Origin: Leptotrichia sp. oral taxon 223
GTDB taxonomy: Bacteria > Fusobacteriota > Fusobacteriia > Fusobacteriales > Leptotrichiaceae
Direction of reading: 5' to 3'
Length of the DNA: 64,000 nucleotides
Assembly: GCF_013394795.1 (NCBI RefSeq)
Contig: NZ_JABXYU010000001.1
Location: 2,046,001-2,110,000 of the forward strand
The translations under genes and the position numbers were made by a program. The notes below the pieces were generated by a model. The model was not told the DNA's origin and searched no databases. It was given only the letters and a program-made list of their open reading frames with translations. Position 1 is the first letter of the stretch. The number at the start of each line of letters is the position of its first letter. This document shows, in pieces, positions 9,325-17,103 of the stretch.

Positions 9325-10317
9325 ATGGCAAATTATAGAAATAATCCTTTTACATTTGTATATGATGGAGCGATTACAAAAAATGAAAAAGGAAAGGTAA
9401 ATGTAGAAAAAGTAAGTTATAAAATTAATGGAATTGATATTGCAGCTAATGTATACAAACCTGCAAATTATACTCCAAATGGTAAATTTCCAGCAATAGT
9501 GGTAGCACACCCAAATGGTGGAGTTAAAGAACAAGTTGCAGGGTTATATGCACAAAAATTAGCAGAACAAGGATATGTTACAATAGCTTTTGATGCTGCT
9601 TATCAAGGAGCAAGTGGAGGAAAACCTCGTTATGTAGATAAACCTGCAAATCGTATGGAAGATATAAGAGCTGCAGCTGATTTCATAACTCAATATCCTG
9701 GTGTAGATAAAAATAGATTAGGTTTATTAGGAATTTGTGGTGGAGGTGGCTACTCAATAAAAGTAGCACAAACAGATAAAAGATTTAAAACTGTAGCGAC
9801 TGTAAGTATGTTTAATACAGGTGATGTTAGACGTAATGGATATAATCGTACACAAATGGATACTATACAAACTCGTTTAAAAGATGCTTCAGATGCAAGA
9901 GCACAAGAAGCAGCAGGTGGAGAAGTTAGATACACACCAGCTTTTGCAGATGGAATGACAAAAGAAGAAATAGCAGCATTACCTTTTGAATTGTATAGAG
10001 ATGGTTATGAATATTATGGAATAACTCATAAACATCCAAATTCTCAAACTAATAATACAGTTAGTAGCTTATTAGATTTAATGTCTTTTGATGTTAATAC
10101 TAATGTAGATTTAATAAATCAGCCATTATTAATGATAGCTGGAGATAAGGCTGATAGTTTGTATATGACAGAAGAAGTTTTTAAAAATGCAACTGGAACA
10201 AATAATAAAGAATTATTTTTAGTAAAAGGTGCAACTCATATTCAAACTTACTGGAAGCCTGAGTTTGTGAAAGAAATTAGTGGAAAATTGACACAGTTTT
10301 ATAATAAAAATTTATAA
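9325..10317 (+). CDS. Dienelactone-hydrolase-like alpha/beta hydrolase
   Basis: A 330-residue alpha/beta hydrolase with no signal peptide. It has the oxyanion segment VVAHPNGGVKEQ, and a nucleophile elbow reading GICGGGG, so the nucleophile appears to be cysteine (C138), as in dienelactone hydrolases, rather than serine. The acid is likely in LLMIAGDKADS and the histidine in KGATHIQTYW. The second ATG (9325) is chosen because AGGAGG lies seven bases before it; the first ATG touches that site. It is the last member of the hydrolase run and shares its TTA-rich codon use. Substrate unknown. Confidence 0.87.
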   Translation: MANYRNNPFTFVYDGAITKNEKGKVNVEKVSYKINGIDIAANVYKPANYTPNGKFPAIVVAHPNGGVKEQVAGLYAQKLAEQGYVTIAFDAAYQGASGGKPRYVDKPANRMEDIRAAADFITQYPGVDKNRLGLLGICGGGGYSIKVAQTDKRFKTVATVSMFNTGDVRRNGYNRTQMDTIQTRLKDASDARAQEAAGGEVRYTPAFADGMTKEEIAALPFELYRDGYEYYGITHKHPNSQTNNTVSSLLDLMSFDVNTNVDLINQPLLMIAGDKADSLYMTEEVFKNATGTNNKELFLVKGATHIQTYWKPEFVKEISGKLTQFYNKNL

Positions 10318-10364
10318 AACAAAGAATATAGAGTATATTTAAAAATAAAACAGGAGGCAAAAAA

Positions 10365-10991
10365 ATGAAAAATTTTGTAAATAGAAATAGATTTTGTAAA
10401 GTAATTTTAAATATGGCGGTATTATTTGGATTTATTGCATGTGGAAATAATTCTTCAGCAGTAAATAACCAAAATTCAAGAAAAAACGGAAATGCAAAAA
10501 AAGGGAACGGAAAAGTCTTAGTTGTATATTATTCACAGACAGGTACAACTGAAGGAGTTGCTAAAATTATTGCGAGAGAAACGAATGCAGATTTGATTAA
10601 ATTGGAAGTAAAAAACGAGTATACAAGTGATGATTTGAATTGGACTGATGAAAATAGTAGAGTTAACAGAGAACATGATAACCCAAATAGTAGAAATGTA
10701 GAATTGAAAAATGCGGTTATTCCTGATTTTTCTTCATATGATACCGTATTTATCGGGTATCCGATTTGGTGGAGAGAGGCTTCCTGGGTTCTGGATGATT
10801 TTGTTAAGAAAAATGATTTTACTGGAAAAACTGTAATTCCGTTTGGTACATCAATGTCAACAGGAGATGGGACTAGCGGAAACAGATTGAAAAAATTGAC
10901 AAAAACAGGAAACTGGGTTGATGGACAAAGATTTTCCAGCAGTTATAATGAATCTGAGGTTGTAGATTGGGTGAAAAGCTTAAAATACTGA
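10365..10991 (+). CDS. Flavodoxin-family lipoprotein
   Basis: A 208-residue flavodoxin-fold protein. The N-terminus is lipoprotein-like with lipobox FIAC followed by a low-complexity Asn/Lys linker. The FMN phosphate loop is YYSQTGTTEG, and the isoalloxazine-side segment GYPIWWREASW is present. It fits the flavodoxin_4 group often encoded next to aldo/keto reductases, cupins and LysR regulators, where it probably serves electron transfer or quinone reduction at the membrane. The ribosome site AGGAGG is excellent. Codon use returns to that of the flanking genome. Confidence 0.88.
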   Translation: MKNFVNRNRFCKVILNMAVLFGFIACGNNSSAVNNQNSRKNGNAKKGNGKVLVVYYSQTGTTEGVAKIIARETNADLIKLEVKNEYTSDDLNWTDENSRVNREHDNPNSRNVELKNAVIPDFSSYDTVFIGYPIWWREASWVLDDFVKKNDFTGKTVIPFGTSMSTGDGTSGNRLKKLTKTGNWVDGQRFSSSYNESEVVDWVKSLKY

Positions 10992-10994
10992 ATA

Positions 10995-11078
10995 GAAACT
11001 GGAGATGCAGAGTGGTTTGAAGAAGTTTCAGATGAAGAATATGAAAAACTGAAAATTGAATTTTCTACTGATTTATGA
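10995..11078 (+). pseudogene. Cupin C-terminal scrap, copy 1
   Basis: The open frame encodes ETGDAEWFEEVSDEEY and ends STDL-stop. A longer version at 11712-11879 shows that it is the tail of a cupin. No start codon or ribosome site is present. It is the left end of a tandemly duplicated segment. Confidence 0.65.
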
Positions 11079-11122
11079 TACAATTGTACTATTATTATAA
11101 AATCATGGAATGGAGTTTGATT

Positions 11123-11707
11123 ATGAATAAGGAAAGACTTGCAGCTTTTATGGATGCCGTACTTGCAATTATTATGACAATTCTCATATTAGAGCTAAAA
11201 AAGCCTGAAACAGCAACTTTAAAAGCCCTTTGGAATCTGAGAGTAGATTTTTTTGCATATACGCTTTCATTTTTCTGGCTTGGAACAATGTGGGTAAATC
11301 TGCATAATGAATGGCATAAAATAAAATATATTACACCGTCAATTGTCTGGGTAAATGTAGTAATACTTTTCTTTTCTTCATTTTTTCCATATGTAACTTC
11401 TTTTGTCACTTCATATTATAACAGTAGTGTAGCACAAGGATTTTATGGGATAATAGTTCTAGCTGTTACATTCTGCAATATAATTTCGTTGTATCTGATA
11501 GAAAAGGTGAATAAACATGATAAAGAATTGCGGGAATCATTAAAAATAATGATAAGATGGATAAAAGTTGATATAAGTATAAAAATAATTGGGTTAATAA
11601 TATCGTGTATATTTTATCCGCCAGCAATGATGATAAGTGTTTATATTACTTTATTTGGAATTGCATTTCCGGAACAGTATAAGGCAATAAAAAGAAGAAG
11701 GGATTAA
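11123..11707 (+). CDS. TMEM175/DUF1211-family membrane protein, copy 1
   Basis: A 194-residue integral membrane protein of the bacterial TMEM175 (DUF1211) family, members of which form potassium-selective channels. Helix 1 carries a variant of the family FSD signature (AAFMDAVLAIIMTILILEL), followed by further hydrophobic helices and a basic C-terminus. The start chosen is the ATG of MNKERLAAF, where the family begins; the frame is open upstream but that sequence is a cupin-tail shadow. A near-copy follows at 11924 and a distant relative at 18237. Channel function is inferred from the family. Confidence 0.8.
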   Translation: MNKERLAAFMDAVLAIIMTILILELKKPETATLKALWNLRVDFFAYTLSFFWLGTMWVNLHNEWHKIKYITPSIVWVNVVILFFSSFFPYVTSFVTSYYNSSVAQGFYGIIVLAVTFCNIISLYLIEKVNKHDKELRESLKIMIRWIKVDISIKIIGLIISCIFYPPAMMISVYITLFGIAFPEQYKAIKRRRD

Positions 11708-11711
11708 TAGG

Positions 11712-11879
11712 AGTAGTAAATCTAATACTGATCATGAAAATGTAAAGCATTGGCATGGAGCAACGAAAGACAGCTGGTTTTCACATATTGCCATTACAGC
11801 TGGAGATGCAGAGTGGTTTGAAGAAGTTTCAGATGAAGAATATGAAAAACTGAAAATTGAATTTTCTACTGATTTATGA
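11712..11879 (+). pseudogene. Cupin C-terminal remnant, copy 2
   Basis: The open frame lacks a start and encodes DHENVKHWHGATKDSW and then a tail identical to the scrap at 10995-11078. The VKHWHGA motif matches the second metal-binding motif of the cupin at 5208-6332 (DVKHWHGAGE). It is therefore the end of a lost cupin gene of the same type, probably a former member of this oxidoreduction cluster. Confidence 0.75.
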
Positions 11880-11923
11880 TACAATTGTACTATTATTATA
11901 AAATCATGGAATGGAGTTTGATT

Positions 11924-12511
11924 ATGAATAAGGAAAGACTTGCAGCTTTTATGGATGCCGTACTTGCAATTATTATGACAATTCTCATATTAGAGCTAAA
12001 AAAGCCTGAAACAGCAACTTTAAAAGCCCTTTGGAATTTAAGAGTAAATTTTTTTGCATATACGATTTCATTTTTCTGGCTTGGAACAATGTGGATAAAT
12101 ATGCATAATGAATGGCATAAAATAAAATACATTACACCGGCAGTTGTCTGGGCAAACGTAGTTTTACTGTTTTTTTCTTCGTTTTTTCCTTATGTGACTT
12201 CTTTTGTCACTTCATATTACAACAGTAGTGTAGCACAAGGATTTTATGGGATAATAGTTCTGGCTGTTACATTTTGTAATATAATTTCTGGGCATTTGAT
12301 AGGAAAAGCAAATAGAAACGATGAGAAACTACAGGAATCATTAAAAATAAGGATGAGATGGTTAAGTATTGATACAATTATAAAAATTATAGGGTTAATA
12401 ATATCGTGCACCTTTTATCCGCCTGCAATGATGACAAGTGTTTATATTACTTTACTTGGAATTGTACTTCCCGCACAATATAAGGCGGCAAAAAGGAGAA
12501 GGGAAAAATAG
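11924..12511 (+). CDS. TMEM175/DUF1211-family membrane protein, copy 2
   Basis: A 195-residue paralogue of the protein at 11123-11707, nearly identical in the first 55 residues and diverging later (for example GHLIGKANRNDEKLQES). The same modified signature helix FMDAVLAIIMTI is kept. With the stop four bases before the AraC fragment, it may be cotranscribed with it. Two adjacent paralogues of a channel family that works as a dimer could form mixed oligomers; that is speculation. Confidence 0.8.
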   Translation: MNKERLAAFMDAVLAIIMTILILELKKPETATLKALWNLRVNFFAYTISFFWLGTMWINMHNEWHKIKYITPAVVWANVVLLFFSSFFPYVTSFVTSYYNSSVAQGFYGIIVLAVTFCNIISGHLIGKANRNDEKLQESLKIRMRWLSIDTIIKIIGLIISCTFYPPAMMTSVYITLLGIVLPAQYKAAKRRREK

Positions 12512-12515
12512 AAAT

Positions 12516-12806
12516 ATGAAATTTTTTCAGCTTATTCCTAGTGGACAGTTTGGCTTAGAAAATGTAGCAGAAGAGTTTGGGATAAGTGGAAGGACTCTTC
12601 AAAGAAATCTGTCGGCAGAAAATACCAGTTTTAATCAGCTGGTGAAAGATATTCAGAAAATAATGACTTTCAACTATTTGGAAGCAGAGGAACTTTCAAT
12701 TGATGAAATAGCCTATCTGGTTGGATACACAGAGATTTCGTCCTTCTATCGAGCATTCAAAAATTGGACAGGGAAAACAGTTTCGCAGTATCAAAAAGAG
12801 AAGTAA
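12516..12806 (+). pseudogene. AraC-type regulator, C-terminal DNA-binding fragment
   Basis: The 96-residue product corresponds to the double helix-turn-helix of AraC regulators: VAEEFGISGRTLQRNL (first helix-turn-helix) and IDEIAYLVGYTEISSFYRAFKNWTG (second). The ligand-binding N-terminal region expected of a 300-residue family member is missing, and it begins right after the duplicated TMEM175 gene, so it looks truncated by the same rearrangement. No clear ribosome site precedes the ATG beyond GGGAAAAA. It might still be expressed as a DNA-binding stub. Confidence 0.75.
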
Positions 12807-12816
12807 TAGATATTAA

Positions 12817-12846
12817 AATGCGTCAGAAAACCGACGTATTTTTTTT
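12817..12846 (+). terminator. Rho-independent terminator
   Basis: The stem AATGCGTC / GACGTATT (with one G-T pair) has an eight-base loop followed directly by a T run. It closes the TMEM175/AraC-fragment unit. Confidence 0.7.
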
Positions 12847-12898
12847 GTCGTATTTTTGACGGAATTATGGTATAATTTTTTCAGGAGGATTTAAAGGT

Positions 12899-14152
12899 AT
12901 GAAAGAAAATAGAGAATTAGAATTAAAATTAACGATAACAAATACTTTTTTAAAAACAGTGAGTGCTTTTGCTAATTATGGTTCAGGTAGAATAATTTTT
13001 GGAATTGATGATAATGGAAAAATTGTAGGGATAGATGATTTGGATGAGACATGCTTAAATCTTGAAAATAAAATAAATGATAATATTGTACCAAAACCTA
13101 ATTTTAGTTTTATAAAAAATAATAGGGATAAAACTATAACACTTGTAGTTAAAGAGGGACTTGATAAACCGTATTTATACAAAGGAAAAGCCTATAAAAG
13201 AAATGATACATCAACTATTGAAGTTGACAGATTAGAATTGAATAGACTTACTTTGGAAGGAATGAACAGATATTTTGAAGAATTACGATCAAATGACCAA
13301 GATTTAAAATTTGAAGTATTGAAAAAAGAATTAAAGGAAAAACTTGCAATTGAAAATTTTTCTATTGATTTACTTAAAACATTGAATTTATATGATGATA
13401 AAGAAGGTTACAACAATGCTGCGGCACTTGTAGCAGATAGAAATTCATTTTCAGGAATAGATATTGCGAGATTTGGTAAGGATATAAATAAGATTCTTGA
13501 CCGAAATACATTTGTCAATATGTCTATTTTTTCTCAATTTCATAAAACTATAGAAGTATTTGAAAGATACTATAAATATGAGGAAATTCAGGGTTTTGAA
13601 AGAATTGAAAAAGAATTAATACCAGAAAAAGCTTTTAGAGAAGTGATTGCAAATGCGATAATTCATAGAACTTGGGATATAAACTCAAATATAAGAATAT
13701 CAATGTTTGAGAATAGAATTGAAGTTGTTTCTCCAGGAGGATTGCCTTCGGGAATAACTGAAAAAGAATATTTAAACGGACAAATTTCACAACTTAGAAA
13801 TCCTATTTTGGGAAATGTTTTTTTTAGATTGAAGTATATTGAAATGTTTGGAACAGGAATAAGAAGAATAAATGAAATTTACAGAAATTATAGCACAAAA
13901 CCTATTTATGAAATCAATGAAAACTCAATAAAAATCACACTTTTTACAATTTTTAATAAAATATTTTTGTCTAAAGATGAAAAAATTGTATTTGAAACAT
14001 TAAAAGATGGAAATATTTTATCGAATAAGGAAATATCAGAAATAACAGGATTTAAAAAGGATAAAAATTTGAAATTATTGAAATCTTTGGTTGAGAAAAA
14101 ATATATTGTAACTATTGGAAATGGAAGAGGAACTAAGTATTATAAAAACTAA
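12899..14152 (+). CDS. AlbA_2/Schlafen-domain ATP-binding protein
   Basis: A 417-residue protein of the 'putative transcriptional regulator/ATP-binding' group. The N-terminal AlbA_2 (Schlafen-like) domain is at about residues 1-110 (TVSAFANYGSGRIIFGIDDNGKIVG). A GHKL-type ATPase domain follows at about 240-350, with the N-box EVIANAIIHRTW and the motif GLPSGITEKEY, and a C-terminal winged helix at about 360-417 (SNKEISEITGF). The ribosome site is AGGAGG. It stands alone, bracketed by a 15-base identical sequence (12843-12857, 14179-14193), and lies in a region full of remnants. Homologues are often in accessory islands; the biological role is not established. Confidence 0.85.
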   Translation: MKENRELELKLTITNTFLKTVSAFANYGSGRIIFGIDDNGKIVGIDDLDETCLNLENKINDNIVPKPNFSFIKNNRDKTITLVVKEGLDKPYLYKGKAYKRNDTSTIEVDRLELNRLTLEGMNRYFEELRSNDQDLKFEVLKKELKEKLAIENFSIDLLKTLNLYDDKEGYNNAAALVADRNSFSGIDIARFGKDINKILDRNTFVNMSIFSQFHKTIEVFERYYKYEEIQGFERIEKELIPEKAFREVIANAIIHRTWDINSNIRISMFENRIEVVSPGGLPSGITEKEYLNGQISQLRNPILGNVFFRLKYIEMFGTGIRRINEIYRNYSTKPIYEINENSIKITLFTIFNKIFLSKDEKIVFETLKDGNILSNKEISEITGFKKDKNLKLLKSLVEKKYIVTIGNGRGTKYYKN

Positions 14153-14302
14153 AAAACCACAAAAAAACGATGTAAATATTTTTGTCGTATTTTAAATTTG
14201 AAATTTTTATTATTCAAATTATATTCTAATCAAAAAAAAAAAAGAATAGTGATGTAAAATAATATAAAATTGAAAAATATATTAAGAAAGGTGCTGATTT
14301 TT

Positions 14303-14635
14303 ATGAAAAGAATTGTAGTTATTTTATCATTAGTTTTAGGAAGTTTGAGCTTTTCATTTGGACTTGGTTACCCTCAGATTACAGTTGAAAAAGGATATTG
14401 TGAAGGAGGAAAAGTTATAAGAAGGTATACGATGGGAGAAGAGGTACACGGAGGAGGAGGTACGAGAACTGTTATGAATTTCAAATTATGTAGAATTAAT
14501 GGATTAAGATATAGAAATATAGGAGTAACAATACTTGGATATTATAAAAATTCAACTTTATCTATGAACGAAGGGGTCAATATAGCAATAGATTATGATA
14601 AGAGAATTATATTTTATGATCCAGCAGGTCTTTAA
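14303..14635 (+). CDS. Small secreted protein of unknown function
   Basis: A 110-residue product with a clear Sec signal peptide (MKRIVVILSLVLGSLSFSFG). The mature part of about 90 residues contains two cysteines (GYCEGG and KLCRING) that could form a disulfide, and a glycine-rich HGGGGTR patch. The ATG at 14303 is preferred because AAAGGTG precedes it and it begins the signal peptide. No family is recognised. It is monocistronic with a strong terminator downstream. Confidence 0.6.
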   Translation: MKRIVVILSLVLGSLSFSFGLGYPQITVEKGYCEGGKVIRRYTMGEEVHGGGGTRTVMNFKLCRINGLRYRNIGVTILGYYKNSTLSMNEGVNIAIDYDKRIIFYDPAGL

Positions 14636-14680
14636 TTTTTATGTAAAGTTTATATTTAGTAAAAAATGATTGAAAAATGA

Positions 14681-14720
14681 AAAAGTTGTTTCATAAAATA
14701 ATCCTCATGAGACAGCTTTT
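14681..14720 (+). terminator. Terminator-like hairpin
   Basis: A 14-base stem (AAAAGTTGTTTCAT / ATGAGACAGCTTTT, two G-T pairs) follows the small secreted protein gene. It lies 45 bases after the stop. Confidence 0.6.
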
Positions 14721-14759
14721 AATTCAATAAAATCTATTTTTAAAAATTCTAAATTACAA

Positions 14760-14850
14760 GAGAGTGTCCAGGATTTTGTGTAAACTAATAGATAAATTCA
14801 GTAAATTCAGTACTTTGCTATTCTATTTACACAAAAATTTTTACACTCTC
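14760..14850. mobile_element. IS256-like terminal inverted repeats with no interior (MITE-like)
   Basis: Two inverted ends, GAGAGTGT followed by TTTTGTGTAAA on the left, and its complement on the right, lie only 91 bases apart. Ends of the GAGAGTGT...TTGTGTAAA type are typical of IS256-family elements. There is no transposase, so this is either an internally deleted element or a mobilisable miniature element. Assignment to IS256 is from end sequence only. Confidence 0.55.
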
Positions 14851-14940
14851 TTTGTGAACTCAAAATATAGTTTTCATATATTATATTTATTTTTTTAAGA
14901 CATTTTTTTCATTTTCTGATTTTTATAATATCATCTTCTT

Positions 14941-15042
14941 CTAATTCACCAATAATAAATCTTTCAATATTAGTATTTTCCATTTATTAGCTATTATTGA
15001 AACAGTATATTCAACTGGACATTCTGTGTATACTTTTCTCAT
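14941..15042 (-). pseudogene. HxlR-family regulator, N-terminal remnant
   Basis: The frame starts with ATG after AGAGGTG and encodes MRKVYTECPVEYTVSI then IANKWKILILKDLL, which is the unmistakable start of HxlR-type winged-helix regulators (CPVEYTL...GGKWKxLIL). It stops after 33 residues, where a shift into another frame and a stop follow. The rest of the domain is missing. A TATAAT-like sequence lies just upstream, so it once had its own promoter. Confidence 0.7.
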
Positions 15043-15143
15043 GAATTCACCTCTTGTATTCATTATACCATTATACGATACTTTAAATAAGTACAAAAAA
15101 GCCTGTCTCAAAATAGTAAAACTATAAATATAATATATAAAAA

Positions 15144-15582
15144 CTATATTTTTTTATAATGATATTTTCTGGGAGCTGGATACTTGTAATGATAAAATTC
15201 CCATACAATCATTTTAACCTTGCATACTGGACAGTAAAAAGGATTCATCCAAAAAGTCTTGTACATCTGCCTTTGATAAAATGAATATCTTGACACGGCA
15301 ATGTTTTTCCTGAAAGCATCAATTGTCTTTTTAAGCCTGTCGGAAATACACCTTGAATAAAATCCGTAGCGGTTTACCATCTTAAAGTTCTTAGGGGGCA
15401 GATGAATTAAAATATGGGAAATAAATTTTTCAGAAGGCATAGTAATGTAAGTTTTTTTTATCATTAGCTAGATCGTTAAAAAAGAAAGTGACCTTGTCAT
15501 CAGCAATGTCAGTAATCTTGTATTCGGCAATAGGGGAGCGTGAGAAGTATTGTCCAAGATACCTGATAATGCCTTTTGTGCT
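15144..15582 (-). pseudogene. IS91-type (Y2) transposase remnant
   Basis: Two frames join across a run of eight A (T on the plus strand, 15452-15459). The upstream frame gives GIIRYLGQYFSRSPIAEYKI and the downstream frame gives MPSEKFISHILIHLPPKNFK, NRYGFYSR and a zinc-finger-like CPVC near the end. These are hallmarks of the C-terminal half of the putative IS91/IS801 transposase family. A stop codon precedes the first frame, and the N-terminal catalytic part is absent, so it is a degenerate fragment. Confidence 0.7.
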
Positions 15583-15596
15583 TTATAATTTTTTGT

Positions 15597-15666
15597 TGTA
15601 ACTATTGACATTACATCAAAAATATTGTATTATAATTTTATAAGATGTAACTATCACTATTACATC
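15597..15666 (+). promoter_or_regulatory. Promoter with two dyad operators upstream of the Rrf2 gene
   Basis: Two 19-base dyads of the form TGTAA-N9-TTACA occur at 15597-15615 and 15647-15665. The first overlaps a -35 box (TTGACA, 15605-15610); a -10 (TATTAT, 15628-15633, 17-base spacing) lies between them, and the second dyad covers the start of the transcript. This arrangement suits repression. The Rrf2 regulator encoded 110 bases downstream is the obvious candidate to bind here. Confidence 0.65.
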
Positions 15667-15775
15667 TAAAGGGAGATTAGAAGTTTTATAGAATATCAGA
15701 GTCAATTTTGAAGTTTTGAAAATAAAAAAAGCCATTTAAAAAAAATAAAAATATAGAAAAAAGGAGAATGAACTT

Positions 15776-16216
15776 ATGCAGATATCAAGTAGATTTACGA
15801 TAGCACTACATATTTTTGCTTGTGTAGAGGTATTTAAAGATGAGTACAAAATTACAAGTGATTTTCTTGCTGGGAGTATAAATACAAATCCTGTTATTAT
15901 AAGAAAAATTTTGACAAAATTAAAAAGTGCGGGATTGATAACAGTTGCAAGAGGAACTGGAGGAATTGAAGTGACAAAACCTCTAAAGGAAATAACATTT
16001 TATGATGTATATGTGGCAATAGAACCATTGGAAGATAATGAATTGTTTAATTTTCATAAAAATCCGAATCCAGAATGTCCTGTGGGAAAAAATATTCATA
16101 AATTGCTTGACAGAAAACTTGAAACAATACAGAAGGTTATGGAAGATGAAATGAAAAAATATACACTGGAAGGTCTTAAAGATGAGATGCAGGAGATTTT
16201 AGGAAAAAAAGACTAA
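15776..16216 (+). CDS. Rrf2-family transcriptional regulator
   Basis: A 146-residue Rrf2-type winged-helix regulator (RFTIALHIFACVEVF, SINTNPVIIRKILTKL, then the wing GLITVARGTGGIEVTK). Only two cysteines are visible, C16 and the one in NPECPVG, so it lacks the three clustered cysteines of IscR/NsrR iron-sulfur sensors and resembles the YwnA/thiol-sensing branch. It precedes the macrodomain and sirtuin genes on the same strand and sits under a promoter with paired dyads, so it probably regulates itself and the ADP-ribosylation genes. Signal unknown. Confidence 0.9.
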   Translation: MQISSRFTIALHIFACVEVFKDEYKITSDFLAGSINTNPVIIRKILTKLKSAGLITVARGTGGIEVTKPLKEITFYDVYVAIEPLEDNELFNFHKNPNPECPVGKNIHKLLDRKLETIQKVMEDEMKKYTLEGLKDEMQEILGKKD

Positions 16217-16296
16217 ATTTAAAATAACAAAATTGAGGAAAATATTTGTGAAATTATAGAAATTATTTGAATGAATAATGGAAGGAAGGTAGAGTT

Positions 16297-17103
16297 ATGG
16301 AAAAGAATAAAGAGCAGGAAAAAAGGCTTGATTATCTTTTAGAAGAGTTCAAAGCTGATTCAGTTGAATATAAAGATATAGAAGTTCCAGAAGATATAAA
16401 TGGAAAACGTTGTATTTTAAGGTCTTTAATGAATGTCCGTATGCCTAAGAAAATGTCAGATTCAGTATTGAAGGTACAAGATGAATATTTATCTGTCTGT
16501 GCTGAGGAAAAAGGTATTGTCCAGCTTTCAGATATTCCTGTAACTAAAGGGAATATTTCTATATGGCAGGGAGATATTACAAGGCTTGAAGTGGATGTCA
16601 TAGTAAATGCGGCAAATTCTCAAATGTTAGGATGTTTTATACCGATGCACATGTGCATTGATAACCAGATTCATACTTATGCAGGAGTACAGCTTAGGGA
16701 AGAATGCAGTCATAAAATGAAGGAATTAAGGGCAAAATATGGAAGTCATTACGAGCAGCCAACATCTGTTCCTATGATTACAAATGCCTACAATCTTCCT
16801 GCAAAAAATGTAATTCATGTAGTCGGTCCAATAGTAAGAAATAGACTGACAGCAGAATTAGAACAGGAATTGGCAGATTGCTATACAAACGTTTTAAATA
16901 TGTGTCTGGAAAATAATTTGAAAAGTGTAGCATTTTGCTGTATTTCGACTGGAGTATTTCGTTTTCCGAATAAAAGGGCGGCAGAAATTGCTGTGGATAC
17001 AGTACAAAAATGGTTAGTGGAAAATCCAAATGCTATGGAAAGGGTGATTTTTAATGTTTTTAAAGAGGAAGATAAAAAATATTATGAAGAAATCTTACAG
17101 TAG
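16297..17103 (+). CDS. Zinc-containing macrodomain protein-ADP-ribose hydrolase
   Basis: A 268-residue protein with an N-terminal helical extension (about 1-75) and a macrodomain (about 85-268). The motif VNAANSQMLGC (NAAN at 104-107) followed by PMHMCIDNQIH gives the C113/H118/C120 zinc-ligand set of the Zn-Macro class that removes ADP-ribose put on by class M sirtuins. A later ISTGVFRFPNKRAA forms the diphosphate loop. The ribosome site is GGAAGG. Its 3' end overlaps the sirtuin gene by 20 bases, so the eraser and writer are translationally coupled. The best-known relatives are in Staphylococcus and Streptococcus. Confidence 0.92.
   Translation: MEKNKEQEKRLDYLLEEFKADSVEYKDIEVPEDINGKRCILRSLMNVRMPKKMSDSVLKVQDEYLSVCAEEKGIVQLSDIPVTKGNISIWQGDITRLEVDVIVNAANSQMLGCFIPMHMCIDNQIHTYAGVQLREECSHKMKELRAKYGSHYEQPTSVPMITNAYNLPAKNVIHVVGPIVRNRLTAELEQELADCYTNVLNMCLENNLKSVAFCCISTGVFRFPNKRAAEIAVDTVQKWLVENPNAMERVIFNVFKEEDKKYYEEILQ

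Larger units (their letters stand above)
10999..12511 (+). repeat. Tandem direct duplication (about 0.8 kb units)
   Basis: Sequence from 10999 to about 11707 recurs from 11800 to 12511, offset 801 bases. Each unit contains a cupin tail and a full TMEM175-type gene. The first 200 or so bases are virtually identical, while the 3' parts differ at many codons, so the duplication is not brand new or the 5' part has been homogenised. Confidence 0.85.

Noticed and set aside
12899-14152. AlbA/Schlafen protein as part of a phage-defence island.
   Set aside because: No nuclease, methylase, reverse transcriptase or other defence partner lies next to it; the single gene is not sufficient evidence.
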